A DNA stretch of 64,000 bases, from the NCBI GenBank assembly GCA_013396635.1, contig WBMW01001660.1, forward strand, positions 1-64,000, read 5' to 3'. Under the pieces are notes generated by a model. It did not search any database. It was not told the DNA's origin and worked only from the letters and a program-made list of their open reading frames with translations. The stretch is from Penelope pileata. Its lineage: Eukaryota; Chordata; Aves; Galliformes; Cracidae. A program made the position numbers and the translations under genes. This document shows positions 40,101 to 55,100 of this stretch, piece after piece. How positions within the stretch are numbered: the first letter of the stretch is position 1; every line of letters begins with the position of its first letter.

Positions 40101-43100
40101 GGTCTAGCTAAGAAGCCAAGTGTTGGCAAAACATAGTCACACACTGTCACGTCTGAGCAGCTTCTGGACTGAGCACTTCTCATGCTTGGGGCATGAGAAC
40201 CAAAGCATGATAGCATAGACTGTCCGCGTTGGCACAGAGCACATCTCGCACAACAAGCCACTCACCCTCCTTGGGGCCTCTCTGCACAAAACAATAACTA
40301 ATAGGAAGCTTTTTTCTAGCGACTCACTGCATCTCAGTATTTTTAACCAGATTTTTCAGCTAAGAAAGGAAGTGTGGGGTTAGAATGAAGGTTTCAGTAC
40401 AGATAAGGGAGAGGTATGAGGCAATTAAAAGCACACACAGATACTTCTCACAGTACCCTCCTGTGTCTGGTACTCAGTGGCCCAGAGATTTCCAGAGCTG
40501 GAAATTGCACCCGTGTCTGGTGTGTAATAGGCCTTTAATAGTGCATAAAGGAATTCTTTTCCATTAATTCTTCATATTGTTTTTTGAAATTATATGTTGC
40601 TTTGCCCTCCGCAGTATGGTGTGACAATGACATCCAGAATTTTGTTATCCTTTGAATGATGAAGATATTCCTTTGGGATTTCCTTCACCTGCTGCCTTGT
40701 CTTTTCATCTTGTGCACCTCGTTCTGTATGATGAAAAATAAGGACTCAGCTCATGTGGATTAGAGAAATTTTCACATGCAGAGCAGAAATTTGTTGGCTT
40801 TCATATCCAAGTACAGAACACTTGACAGTCACATTCATTTCCCAGGAATACTTATGATTAAAAACAAACACCACCACCACCGAACTGTAACACACACATC
40901 TCATTTCCCTGAAAAGAGAAAAATTAGTATGTGTCATTGCTGCTTTCTTAGATTAAATGCCAGGCAGCACAATGCATGTTACAGAAATGAATATAGACAA
41001 AAATAATCACATCTGCTTTTTATTGTGATCTGCACTCGGAGCTTGGAAAACTGTGTCCCAGCATACAGCAAGAAGAGAGCCAGACATTTAGCATTGCTCT
41101 CCTCTTGTAAACAGCAAAATGGCAAGGCCTCACTGCTTCAGGAATTGAGGCTCAAAGCCATGGTGCCTATTAGCAAGACGACTGGACGCAGAACAAGGAA
41201 GTACAGAGCTTTGCATCTGTCAGTATAGTCATTCAGCTCCAGTTTATACCATGGCTCAGTGGAAGCCATTTCCAACTTTGGACTGGTCAAACTTCTTTTG
41301 ACCTAGTTTCCTCTGTCCTAGATAGATATAGCTGTAACAAAACACACTAGTGCAAGTAGCAAGCCTTGTTGGAAGCAAGTGTAAGGAGGTCACAAAATAC
41401 ATGAGCATGAACTTAAAACCTGGCAGAGCCAGGAGGAAGTGTTGGGATACAAGCAGTCATTGCAAAAGCTGTCCTACTCAGTGCCCACTCATGTCCTGCC
41501 TTTGTGGACCAGCAATTCACCTGGCTTTTCAATACTGGCTGTCTGGAGTGTTTAAGCTAAAGGCAAAATATGCACACATGCATGTATAGCAATGTGAATT
41601 GTTTCAACCCTTCCTACATTTTCGTTTTTCATCCAGCAGAAATCTGTGGCAAGATCTGTGTAGGTAATGTTTTCATACCTGTAGCTCAACTTTTAACAGT
41701 TATTTCTGTGATAAAGAGTGTCTTGATGATCCCAGAAAAAAATATGAAGTAGTGCATAATGCAAAATCTGTACAGTCACATGAAAATTAACACCTGCTGC
41801 CAAATAACTGTTTAGGGAGCACACGTTACAATATTTCATTCGAGAAGAGAAGCTTACACCCTTCAGAGAAGATCCATTATACTCTCCATGGATTAGGATG
41901 ATATACAGCATTTAGAGAGCTACATGTGCCCTTTGCGAGGTTTTGCTGCATATCCTGAGGCATTTGAGGCGTTACACACTAAAGTTAACCCTGAGCCTAT
42001 CTCTGCGGAGTAATGGCCTCCACCTGCCAGACATCTAGGGAAAAAATAACAATATGATACTTAGATGGGATTGCTCTAAGAAGGCCTCTCATTTTTGCAG
42101 AAGATATTTCACCATGCACACAGTAACATTTGTAATTCAATCCTGCTGACAAGCAGAACTGAGCATCAGAATGATTTTTTTTTAAAAAACCATTGCATGG
42201 TGTTTTTCAACTCAAGTTATTACAGTCTTAATTTGCCATATTATCCATAAATTAACCTAGAGTCAAGGCTTCTGACTTAACATTAATACTAACTGATGGT
42301 AATGAAAGAATATTTAAATGAATTAGTTTGATGTTCATGGACATAAGTGATCGCTGCCTCCCAGTATAAAGGATATATTAAATAATATATTAGTTAATTA
42401 ATTAATTAACCATTAACCCCTAGCTTCACAGAAGTACTTTGAGCTACACTCAAAAATTGCATACTTTTTTGTGTTTCTTTTAAATAGAGAGACATAAATA
42501 TTGTTTTCACTTTAAGAAGGATGTCTAGGATTGTAGCTACTGATTAGGAATGTGCTGCTTGGGATGGTTTTATGAGAGCATCCGAACAGCCACATGGGTT
42601 CAAACCAAGGGTCCATCTAGCTCAGAGCTCCAGCCATGGTGACAAGTGGATGCCTAGGGAGCAGAGCAATATATGTAATACCTTCTGCTTCAAGCCACCG
42701 GCTATTTTTGGTTCTTCAGTTCTGGGGATTTCCTGAGCTATTGGGTTTTGTCTGTTTAGCTCTTTCCATGTACAAGTGGAATTTCCCTTTAAATGTGCAT
42801 TGCTCTTGCACTTACATCCTTTGGCAAAGAGTCCCACAGGTTCATCATACATTGACACGAAGTATTACTCTTTGGTTTACTTTGAACCTGACTCTCACTT
42901 TTGCCTTTTGATAGTATTTAGTATTTTCATTGGAAGAGATTAAATGGTCAATCTCTATCCACTCTCTCCATACCACTCAGAATCATGTGTGTCATTTTCA
43001 TCTGCCACCCACAAAGTCAGTGCTTCCACATTTAATCCGCTCATTCATTGTTTATTTCAGCCTTTTGATCACCTTTGTTGCATTTCTCTGAACCTTTTCC

Positions 43101-46100
43101 CATTTTAACATATTCTTTTTGTCATGAGGCAACCAGAACTGCATAAGAGAATTCAAGGGTTGGACCCATCATGAATTCATATGAAATAAGGATCTTTTCT
43201 TATTTGTTCTCTAATACTTTTCTAATAATTCTGAACTTTCTTTTTTTTGACTGCTAGTGAGAAGAGAGATGGTATTTTCCTGGAACTATCTATCATGTAT
43301 CACTTTAAATTTATCATCTTTGCTGTATTTCACCTACTTTTTTATTGCCTTGACGTGCTGTCTTGTAAAATCCTTCTGCCATCCTTCATAGTCTGTCCTC
43401 ATCCTTATCACCTTGAATATCTTCAGATCTTCAGCAAACTTTGTTGCTGGACTGCTCACTCAATTCTCTAACTCATTTATGGGTATGTTAAACAGCACAG
43501 ACCCTTCCAGAACACCCCTGGTGACTTCTGACTATTGCAAGAACTGACCATTTACATCTAGCGTCTGTTTGTTCTCTTCTAGTCAGTTATTTGTCTGTGC
43601 AAGTCTTACTTCTCTCTTCTTTGAATGTGGGCACATATGTGTACTTTCATTTCTTGTATACTCTGAAGAAAGGCTTGATATCTCATTAAAATGTTAGAAT
43701 TTAAAAATGAAAAAAAAAAAATAAATAAAAGAAAGAAAGGAAGGAAGGAAGAAAAAGGCCAGCACTAGGACCATCAGCTTCATAGTCTTTGCAAAGAGAA
43801 ATCCTTCTGTAGTATTGAACTATTTTCATTGTAGAAGTTGCCCATATGTGGTAGTGTGGCCACATTACAGCAATACCAAACAGTACACACACGAGGCCAC
43901 TCCCAACCAATAAAAATCAGAGGTATCTGAGAATAACACTGGAGTCCTAAGTAGCCTCTTCTTTGTGCTGTAGAAACCATCTTAAAATCGCCTTTCTCTT
44001 CGGGATTATGTTGGATCAGAATAAGATAGAATTTCAAGGACTGGGTTGATGCATGCAAAAGTGACACAGTTATATAGACCAAAAAGAGCTGTTTTGCATC
44101 TTGAGTCTGTTACTGCATCTCTGTAGGCTGGTAGATTAGTTCTAGGAAAACTACAAACTTTTGTTCCACAGTCCCAAGTGAGCTAAGTGTAATTTGAGCG
44201 CCTTGTATGTCATGAGGTCAAAGTCTGCTCTCTTGGGCTTTGTGCAGGTGATTTGACTATCAGCCCCAGTACAATAAATATTTGTGTTTAATGTACCAAA
44301 TAATTTTATAAGATTTCAGAGATATGGGATCCATATTTTTATGTATCATTCTGAGGTTGCAACACGGATGTGTTTAAAGAGTTAATGCTGTGGCTCAATC
44401 AGAAAGAATGCTTGGCAATAAGAGGAAGCCTGGATTAATGATAGAAAAGAATTCTTAGCATTTTATAGCAGTGGGTATTCGAGATGAGACACGGCTAATG
44501 ATCAACTAAAAAGGTATTTGCAGCTGTGGTGCTACCTCTCCCCATAATGCCAACATTAATCAACCTTTTCCATGCAGCTTTGCAGTCCATTCTATTTTTC
44601 ATTGTCCTGAATATAAAAACAGAGCTCATGCCCTAATACACTGAGTCAGAGACCATACTTCTGTGTCACCGAAAATGATCAGACCTTATTGATTTCTGAA
44701 AGCTGTACTTTCTGTACTGTGAAACAACCTATAGCAAATTCTTTAACAGTGCCAGTTTCATTTTAAGGGTAAAACAAGCCTCTTGTAACCCAAAATTGTA
44801 AATATGTCTGGGATATGAAGCACTTATCACCATGAATTAACTGCTCATATATTTTATTTAAGTCTTGAATTACAACAGAACATCAGCTGTAATTACAGCA
44901 TCTCTAAGTCGAGTTTTGGAGGCAGCCATCTTGTTGAAAGACCTTGGCAGTGTGAAATGCCAGTGAAATCGTGTAAGTCAATGTCCTGGCTGTTCTGATG
45001 CTGCCTTGGGAGTCAGGAGAAAAGCTTCATTATAGGAAAAAAAAATGAAACATTTGACATACAAGTTATTTCCAGAATAGCCTCAATCTTGTTAAATAAT
45101 GAACTCCATTGAATCTCAACTTCTCAACAAATGCTGATTATCTAAATTCCTTAAGTAAACTACACGTGATGCAGCTTTTGAAACATGAACATGATCTTCC
45201 CTTATGTAAACAATCCTCTGCCTTTGTTGCCTGATGCTATCACACTGGGTGCACATCCTTCTGGATTGCAGACCCAAGCCTATAAAGTTTTGCTATCGAA
45301 TATCCACCCCAATCTGCAGATGCTTTATGCCTGTCCTTAACAGCCATGACTCATCCCATTAAAGTCAATAAAGTTACAGTAGTAAAGTCAAGCATGTGTT
45401 TGCAGGAATAGGCCAAAATTCTCAGAAGTATTTAGGTAACTTAAGATGAAGAGAGATGACTAGTGGGGGAATTTCATACTGGTGTGACTAATCTCCCTAA
45501 GATCTCCTGAAATTGAGAGAGAGGGCTCATACAAAGGGGCTTCAGGACAACTAAATTAGGCTCCTGTTTTGGAACATCTTCCAGAGAAACCTCCAGCTCT
45601 CCCTGCTGTTTAACAAGTGCTGGAGATTGTCCTGGACAACCGCCTCCCGCAGAAATCAGCAGGAGCTAGGTCTGAAGGTGCTCAACCTCATCTTCCCAAG
45701 GCCCTGTCTGCAGCAACAGCCACCTCAGCAGCTCTGGGAATCGAGCTCTGTCTGCTTGTGGCTTTGTAGCACTGCTCACAGCCACAACCTGTTCCTGCCA
45801 TAGCTTTGCTTTCCAACAGCACCAAGTAATGACACAGGGTATGGTTTGCTTTTCAAGCTGAAGAACAAAGGTGAAAATAAATGAAAATATATTTGACCTT
45901 CAATGGCCTGAAGTTTCCTTTATCTAGACATTGTAGCTTAAGTTCTTTTTTTCTTAAATGTACTCTTAAATCTAGAAGACTGACTGTGTGACCCATCTTC
46001 ATTTTTTATGGTTGATTTTTAAATACTTGAAATTATAGGACCTGAAAGCATGCAATGACTCCTTCGTATTTCAATAAACACGATGCATTCTGAGGATCCT

Positions 46101-49100
46101 CCAACAGTCATGATTTTGCTGTGTTAAATAAAGTGAATTTTATAGAAGTTTAATCAGATCATGATGAAACATTATGCAAAACATTATGCAATGTAATGCA
46201 AAGTAATTAATGCAAACAGAAAAGTGGCAGGGATGTGAGAGAGCTGAGCAGCATGCATTTGTGTCACATGTTGACTGCTGATTTTCTGCATTTCTGTCTT
46301 TCTTAGATAGTGGTTTCCCGCTCAGAGCCCACAGCTCCACACGTCAGCTTTCAGCTGGACTCCCACCCCATCTCTCCCCAGGTTGTTGTTAAGCACTTGG
46401 CAGCAGCAGATGGCTATACCCTGGTAGTGACTGGAAAAAAGGTGGGTGGTTCATAATCTCATCATTCCGCATCCCATGCAAACCTGTGCCAGAGCAGCAA
46501 CTTTTGGTAAGGGCAACTGTTCACACTGCTGCTTTATGTTCTGCATCTTCCCAGCCTTCCCATTCTCTTGGGAATACAGGAGGGGCAAGTTTCCTCCAAG
46601 ACTTTTTTTCCCCTACGAAACAAACCAACAGACAAAGATTGAGAAATGTTTAACTGATGTAAGAACTGTGATATACACGAACAAAAAGCCAGGAAATGCA
46701 AATTTAAGGCTGAAAGTCCGTCCTTAACTCAAGTGCTTGCACTGAAAACTGCACAATGGCTCAAGAAAAGAATGGTATTCAGAATTTCCTGGCTGTTCTT
46801 GGTTTGTGTCATAACGTTATTACTTTTTAAAGAGAGGTGTGTGTGCAAGGGTTATGTGGGCGTGTTTAAAATTGGAGACGCTGTTCATGGTAAGGTTTGA
46901 AGAATATTTTAGAAGGCAGATTCCAAGGGGTTAAGAAAACACGAAGAGTTGTCATAAATATGCTGTTGTCATAAGTTGGATATGCATTGTAGTGTGCGTT
47001 TACAACATCATCGCATTAGCAGATAATATTACAGATAATCCTAAACCCTAATTGTAAGCAATAATTTGGCCCCTTGAGTTCTATAAGAATTTAAATAAAT
47101 GAATCAGCCATTGCTAAAGATGGTTATTAATCATTTACTAGAAACATATTAGATATTTATAAAAGTAATTTTCAAAGAAAATGTCTCCAAAATGTTTAAG
47201 AAAGGTACTGAAGTATTAAGTATACTTCTATAGTGAGGCAATTATTTGCTAATATTAATATTTTGACCAAAGATAGTTTACGTATTTAGAGTTACCATTG
47301 TCATACCTGTTGTGATATTTTGAAAAATAATATAAATTTTAATTCATGTTTTAGATATAGGATAGGTTTTTTAATGATGGGTGTTAAATACCAAGTATTT
47401 GGACCGTTGTGTGCCCAGTGTGTCACAGATATTAAGGTAGCTTCACCAGAACTGAAATAGTCATCGTGCCTATTTTTACAAACCTATGAACTAAGACATA
47501 CTGAGACACAGTGCTTTTTCCAAGAATTGCTACAGAACGGGGAGGAGCACTCTGCTGTTTTCTTTTTCCATCAGCAAAAAAATGCTATCTTGCTGTAAAC
47601 ACCAGATGCTGGTAGTAACTGTATATAACATTAAGATGCCTTTAGGGTTTCTCCCAAGCGAGTTTAAAATCATGTCAGTTAAATTACTTATAAGATCCTA
47701 TAATTACCAAGCTAAAGAGAAGTCGAACCACGACTCGTACAGCTGAAATCTGAGTAGCGCCACAGCACAGTGCATAAATTGAGACTCTTCTTGCCAGCAA
47801 GCATACACATTTGAAGGCTGTGTGCCATCTCTTTCCATTGACAGATAACCAAGGTGCCACTGAACGGGCCGGGCTGCCACCATTTCCAGTCCTGCAGCCA
47901 GTGCCTGCTGGCGCCTGCCTTCATGCGCTGCGGCTGGTGCGGCGAGCGGTGCCTGAGGTCTCCAGAGTGCGACAGAGGGACCTGGACCCAGGAGACCTGC
48001 TTGCCGAGAGTTTATGAGGTAAAGTGTTCATCTACCACAGGCAGTGCATGGGGGCTGCCAGCCAGCCCATGGGGAGAAGGGCAGCTTGGGGTGGCAGAGC
48101 CCAGCAGACCTGACAGTGCCCATGCTGTGACCATTTGCCATCGCTGCTTTCACATTGCACCTTAAGCGTAAAGGACTGGATGAGTCTTTGGGATAGATAT
48201 ACAGGAAGAGGTGCCCCAGGTACTCAGTCGATGAACATGAGAAGCAAAGGAGAGGAGTTTCCATGCTCATTCCAGCAGCTGTGACCTGGTGTGGGGGACA
48301 GCCGGAAGCGGCTCTCCGTAGGCCGGGACCTAGGAGGAGCACACAGGGACAGGGCCGCGCAGATGAGCGCAGAACCCTGCTGCTTGTCCCTGTTTCCATT
48401 TAGCTATGGTTGGTGCGAGATTTGCATGGGCTGACTGAATGTTTAACCAAGTCATTGTGAGTGAGGTCTGACACAGCTGTGAAAGCCGAGGCTTTAGGAG
48501 CTGTGAATGGACCAGTAAACTGAGGGCAGGACAAGTATAAAGCTTTCCAATAGCACTTGTACCCACTTACTTTTAACACATTTAAACTATACCGTGCAGC
48601 AAAAAAATACATTTTTCTCTGGGTATTAAGCTTATAAATGGAGAAGAAACTTTGACACACTAAACTCCCAGAGAGAAAGGGAGACACAAGTTCTTCCTAA
48701 GCAAATACTGTTTTCTTTCAGACAGGCAGATGATCTCATGGACAACATTTTAAAGAGTACCCAGGCAAAACTGCTGTAAAACTTTGGATTTGCTAGTAAT
48801 CTAGAAACACGTTTGTAGGGGTGGGTTGTTTCATATTTCATGTACAAAATACAGGGGTAAACTAGAAAAAAAATCGGTGAACAGACAATGAAGCATTCTA
48901 AGAATCAAACTTAAAACAAATGAAACACCCATATAAGTGTGTTTGCCTTGTCTTCAATTGCCATCTACCTTTGGGCAAAGGAGATGTAAAGAATTGGTAA
49001 TTCCACATTTCAAAATAGCTGTGGTATATGATCAAATAGTCCACACTGGCCCTCGCTTTTAAGAGACTGTGAACCACGAGTACAAAGGTGGTTCAGTATA

Positions 49101-52100
49101 CATACACTGAGAATTGCTCCTGGCCTATTTTTGTATACCTGCTCAGTACCAAACTGCATTGCATAGCTTGTCTTGTCTTTCCTAGAGCTAGAGTATAAGC
49201 AGCATCCCTTAGCATTTTTTCTCAGCAAAGCTTTCCAGCAGCAGTTGTGTGTTTCCATGCATCGAAAAAGATTTCCAAAGCTCAGAGGTGCTGACCTGAA
49301 TGTGCTCAGCAACTTTAAGAAGAGAGTGCCTGGAGCCTATGTGGAGATGCTTCGACCAAGAGGTGCATCCCAAAGCCACCTCTGGGGTCCCTCTGGAGTT
49401 GCTGGGAGAACTCATCGAATGGAGTGTGCCTTAGCTGTGGGCAGCAGGACAGCATGGCACCAGCCACGTGCTCCCCTTCTCCATGCACAGCTCAGCCCTG
49501 CTTGCTCAGTACAAGCCCAGCCTGCCCCTGTAATGGATATGGATCTGTGGCACTGATGGATCTTGAAGGCAATCTCGAATTACAGTGTGCCCACATTTGT
49601 GGAAGTACCTTCTAGAAGGCTTGTAAGGAAAAAAATGCAGCTGAGTACTCAAATCCCTTTGGATTGCTAGCTGTTAAGACAGATTTCATGCTCTGCTGGA
49701 CCATGACATTTAACATTATTACTGAAAAAAAAATATAAACCAGATTATTCATCATCTTCTGATCTGTCTTTAAATCCATATGCATAAAATATGAGAAACA
49801 AGCTTGTTTTGTTCCTAACAAACAGAGGATGACCTGCTTTGCATAGTATTTGAAATTCAGTCCTATCCTCTCTAATATTTTGCAGTTTTCAGGGAGGCAG
49901 ATTGCTTGGAATATGTCACATGAGTACTTTAACCTGAGGGAAACAGGGAGTCTGATCCAAAGAACATTAGATATGTCTTCAGAACAGGTTTCCCCAGTTA
50001 CTGCACAGAGCAATGCACAGTGGAAAAAACAGATGAGATTTTCATCTCAGCAGGAATGGCAGAGAGGAAGCGCAAGGTTCTCCCATTGGGGTCCTGCTGA
50101 CCCTTTGGCTCTCTGCCCTGCTCTAAGCATTCTTCCTTGGAGCCATTGGATTCTGCCCCACAGTAGCACCGTACCCCACAGATGTGCCTCCACCTACTGC
50201 CCTGCCAGCACCAGAGCTTGTTTTGTCAGCCTGAACGACAGCACTGGAGGAACTCTGGGGGACTCAGGGGAGTCTCATTGGGGATGACTCCTAAGGAAAC
50301 AAATTGCATGCATCTGCATGTGGAGTTCAGGTCGCTCTGAGAGATGAACTGCACGAAAGGAAAAATAAACTGATCTCCCTTCGGATTCTTTGTTGTGGCT
50401 AAAAACCTGGGATGGTGTGTTGTTGTTTTTAAAGTGAGTCATTTTAGTCAGCTTTTATCGCAGAAGTATCGAGAGTTTCAGGCCTTCTGCTGCCCTTCTG
50501 CTGCCTGTTTAGATTGGAGGTTTTGCTGGAAATTTCAAATGTGGCCTGTTCTTGACTCGTAATCAAAATGAAAGGGCTGTTGAAACTTTCATAGATATTT
50601 TCTTCCAAAAGTGTATCAAGTTTGTGAGTGGATAATAGCATAATGGCTGTTAACATAAACAGAAATCTTTTGCATTTTAAAAAAAGCTTTCTCCCCTGCA
50701 ACCCAAAGCCCAGGGAGCAGCAGGAACATGCAGAACTGCAGGCCTCCCAGCAGGACTTACTCCAGGCTGTCAGTGGGGTTTCCTGGCTACAGAGAATTCT
50801 CAATAATTTTCAGTGAATTTCATCGTGTTTATAACTGATTTGCACTTCATTTATTTTCTGTTACTACCTGCACAATGTAAGTGCACAGAAAATGCCTATG
50901 ACTGCCTCAGTTCAAAGTCCAGGAGGTTCGCTGTTCATTCCTGTCATCTCTCCCAAGAAAAAATCTGGAAACCACATTTGACTTTCATTGGCTTCATCGT
51001 AAAGACCAAATGAAATACAGGAATGAATGAAAACACTGTAGGGGAATTTTTGTAGAGCTTAAATACAAAAGTAAGTTTTGGGGTGTTTGTTTGCTCTCTA
51101 CTTTGAAGTCTCACCTCTTACATTTGCTGGCAGAATGTCATAAATGCTTTCATTCTCCCTCAGTTAAGGCACATGGGCTGCTATCAAAAATCTCTTTTGG
51201 CGGGTGATATCACTTGAAACCAGCTAAGTGCCTTAGTTTTTGATTCTGTATGGCTTTGTGAAGCCTGATTTTATTGCCCTTGTTTTGCTAACTTAATGGG
51301 TTGCTTTCAGAATCTTCAAACGACGAAGTATGCATTATGGTACAAAACATCATGCAACCCCACAGAGAAATTTCTGTTTCTGCTAGGGTTTTGTTACTCC
51401 AAAAATAGGTAGTGTGCTGAGATATTAAGTGGAGTGGAAAACTGTGGTCTGAAGTCAATCCAGATCTTGAAGGAAAAAAAATTAAATAAGGGAAACCTAA
51501 ACTTGGGAATGGCGCAGGCTCCTTAGGATGCAGTTCTGCTCCCCACATTAAGCTGCAGCATTGGGTGATGGAGGACTGTGAGATCATCACTCCTTTTCTA
51601 TGGGATTTGTGCAAAAGCACTGTTCCTGCGTAAGTTCCCTCTGCTGTGCTCTTGGAGAGCTGATCCAAAGCTCATTAAAGTCATTCCGTATGACTTCAGT
51701 GCATTTTAGATCAGACTCTTTGTCTGCTTTCTAATGGTGGCAGTAAATTTCCCCATATAGAATATATGGTATAATTCTTTTGAAGTATTCTTCAGCTTCC
51801 TTTCTATCTACAATAGTTCATTTGTGATAGTCTTGAAGTATAGCTACGAGAGAGTTGAAAAGAAATGTGCTGTCTTACTGGATTTCCAGATGAAAGAATG
51901 GCCAAGTATCTCTCAAACACTTACCTTTCAGCTTGAAAATGGAGTCAAGTCCTTTCAAAGACACAGCTGTATTGCATTTTAGGGGCAAAATTACTATCCC
52001 TAAAGCACTAGGTCTAAGACGTTTGAGCACTATGACCACAAGTGCAAATTCAGTCTTCCATTCTCGGTTGTTTGTCCAGCAGTACCAGCATGTTTGCAAA

Positions 52101-55100
52101 ATTTTGCAGTATTGTTAAAAGTCCCCTTAAGCCCTAAAGCAATGTCTCTTTTATTTTTTTTACTGGCAGTACTGACCAGTGCTTTTACTGAGTTTTGCGA
52201 GACTTCTATAGTGTTTCTACATTTTTCCCACCATTGTTATATTTTACAGGACAATTTACAATATACAGAAGAAAAAAAAAAAAAAAGCATTTCCTTTGTA
52301 GATTGTCTCTGTGTTTCTGAGAGGTAGTTTATTTTTAACTCGGAATTAGAGGTGACCAAATGTAAAAGATTTAAGGAAAGAATAGCAAAAGTCACATTAA
52401 CGTTATCACAGCCAATCCAATATCGGATTTAGGTGTCTTTGAAGCTACCTCACTCTGAACCTGACTTTCATCAAGCTGACAAAAAATGGTCATTTGGGGG
52501 CTCTTTTGTGTTCAGCATTCAGCTTCTAACAAAATAAGTACATTGTATGTTTAACATGCCAGAAATAAGATGTGAAAGACAAGAACGGCAGGATTTAAAA
52601 GACTGTTACAATGCACAGCTTGTTCAGTGCCCCTAAACACTATCCTTCAAAGCTTTCTAGTATAGGTTTTGTTATTTATTGCTACTGTCAGAGAAAGCTC
52701 ATAATGTGACAAATGAAAGGTGAAGAGCAATTAAGATGAATGGTAGGACACAGACTGCCAGAAGAAGCGCTTTTCTAAAATTATTCCTTTGCACATTCTT
52801 TAACTCCATTTGAAGTTCAAGGAAACCTGATGCAAGTAACAAAATGTTATTTAACAGATTCTCCCAAGCAGCGCTCCTTTAGAAGGCGGGACAAAACTGA
52901 CACTGTGTGGATGGGACTTTGGATTCAGCAAAAATAATAGATTTGAATTAAGAAATACTGTAGTCCATATCGGAGGACAAATTTGTGCTGTGGAAGTGAA
53001 ATCTAGCAACAAAAACAAGTAAGAAATCTAAAATACTGATTTTCCTTTATAGAGATGTTCTTTATGTTGAATGGATTTATTAATGATGCAAATATTCAGT
53101 CAATAAGTATCATCCTTCTGTTACGAAATTTCAAACAAATTTTGGGGTTAGACAATCCTCTGTTTTGATACGTTCTCCAGGAAAACAGTGCTCCAGAGAC
53201 CCAATAAACCCAATAATAATCCAGTAATGCCAATAGCTCATGCAACACCTTTTTTTAGTTCACCTGCAAAGTGCTGTTCAGCACCTTTGGGAGCTGGCAA
53301 AAATGAAACTATTGAAATTATTGGAAGGTTTGAAAATGTGACAGGTTCCTTTAGGTCCTGTAGGGCTCAGGTGTGTCATCTCCATCTTCCTGATCTGTGA
53401 GAAGAGGAATGTATTTGGTCATCAAGAGGCTCATGGCCCTTTGCAGTACTTCTGCTCCTCCATAGAAATAAGTTTTTGAGACAGTGGGATAATGGCTGAA
53501 GTTCAAGGCAGAGGATGTTGTGGTTGTTATCTTGAAGAATAATAAATTCAGTGAATATCCTCTCTCAGATACAGAGCATATGACTACTAACAAAGCAACG
53601 TGCAAAGCATGGCACGGCTTCCCTGTCCACATTTCCAGCAGCAGAGAGGTCCCCCTCCAGCAGCATTGAGTTCTCACCTTACTGCTGCTCTGAACAGTCT
53701 TAATGCAAGCTAAATGATTTAAGGAGAATAGCTCGTATATGAGACTCCATAAATGTAATGTAGTTCATCGGCACATAATGCCACAAAAGTTCAAGTTCAA
53801 TTTTTGGTAGTATTTAAGTTTAGACAACAAAGCTATGTAGGATGTGATTTTCCTAATCCTGTTGTCTGCCAAAATTTGACACTAAAGGAAAATTCCAAAA
53901 ACCAAGTCAACCAGTGGGAGGCATTTGTTTTTTCCAGCATGCTTTTTTTCAGAAATATATTTGGTTTACTAAAATTATTTCCTCTGTCTATGTATAAACT
54001 CTATGGCATTTGTATTTAGTGTTAAAGAAGATCACTGGTTTTTTAGCTGTTTTTTTCTGAAATATACCTGACACGCATAGATTGATGACTTGTTCAGTAT
54101 GGGTCCTGCATTAATATGAGTTTGATGTGGTTTTATTTTAGTATAAAATGATCAACTTAGAAAAAAAAAAATGTAATCCAATATTTTTCTTTATTTTCCA
54201 AAGGCTGGAATGCACAGTTCCTGCTGCAAAAAATGCAAGTTTTAATATATCCAGTAGTGTTGCTGTTGGACATGGAAAAACATTATTCAATACATTTTCA
54301 TATGTGGTAAGCACTACGATTAAAATTTTAACATCTAATTAGCTTCAATGTGAGCTGGAAGGAGAATCCTCATGAGTCCAATCCTGTATGCAATTCTGCA
54401 TTATTGTTTGTTTTATTGTTACTTCATGCAAGTACTAATACATGTATTAAGATTCTTCTTCACTTTTGAAAACATGGAAACATAATTTAACAGTTCTCTT
54501 TATTTATTTTTCCTGCTCCCCTCAGAATCCTGTAATAACAAGTATCTCTCCCGCCTACGGCCCGAAATCTGGAGGAACATTGCTAACCATATCTGGCAAG
54601 TACCTAAACACTGGAAAATCCAGAAGGATTTTTATTGGTGAGAAACCATGCATCTTGAAAAGGTAATGCATTTACAGAAAAAAAAGTGATGCCTTTAATA
54701 TTGGAATGTCTTGATTAAAATGTCTTGAAAACAAACAAACAAAAATTTTTAAAAAATAAAAACAACTGTGCACTGCTGTCTATCTCCCACATCAAAAAAC
54801 AGAGACTGCAGTCAGCATGCAGTTCTGGATTAGATCCTGACTTTAGGATGTCTAGAAGCTTTCTAGAAAGGACTGCAGTTCTCTGGAAGTCTTGTTGCAT
54901 GATGCATCACTGCATCGTTTTTGAGACTCTTCCTGGTATGTATAAAATAGCATTGCGTATTAAGCCAGAAATTCTGCATGACTCTGTACTGGATCCAGTA
55001 GGAACTCAGCCAAGAACCTTTGACATGCTATATGTGTGGAAATGCCTTGAATCTTATCTGAATATTAATGTTAATAATGAGCACAGATTCTCTGCAACAG

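Larger units (their letters stand above)
34742..46306 (+). other. MET: MET intron 3
   Basis: About 11.6 kb of AT-rich DNA between exons 3 and 4. It contains a MIR-like remnant (36.54 kb), a (TC)n tract (37.1 kb), a pyrimidine-rich stretch (about 38208-38345), an ancient CR1 relic (42.6-43.6 kb) followed by a purine repeat, and moderately GC-rich patches at about 39840-40280 and 45560-45840 with no recognisable coding content. Confidence 0.9.

Noticed and set aside
39836..40261. 141-codon minus-strand open frame in a GC-rich patch
   Set aside because: No recognisable motif, cysteine/serine-rich filler-like composition, and no supporting splice signals.
43703..43757. A-rich/GAAA tract as a LINE poly-A tail
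   Set aside because: The neighbouring ancient CR1 is antisense with its 3' end on the other side, and CR1 elements do not end in poly-A.
53188..53400. Open frame in intron 6 considered as an extra MET exon
   Set aside because: A TTCTCCAG acceptor lies upstream, but no MET-like sequence or suitable donor keeps frame, and the exon 6 to 7 join is already exact.
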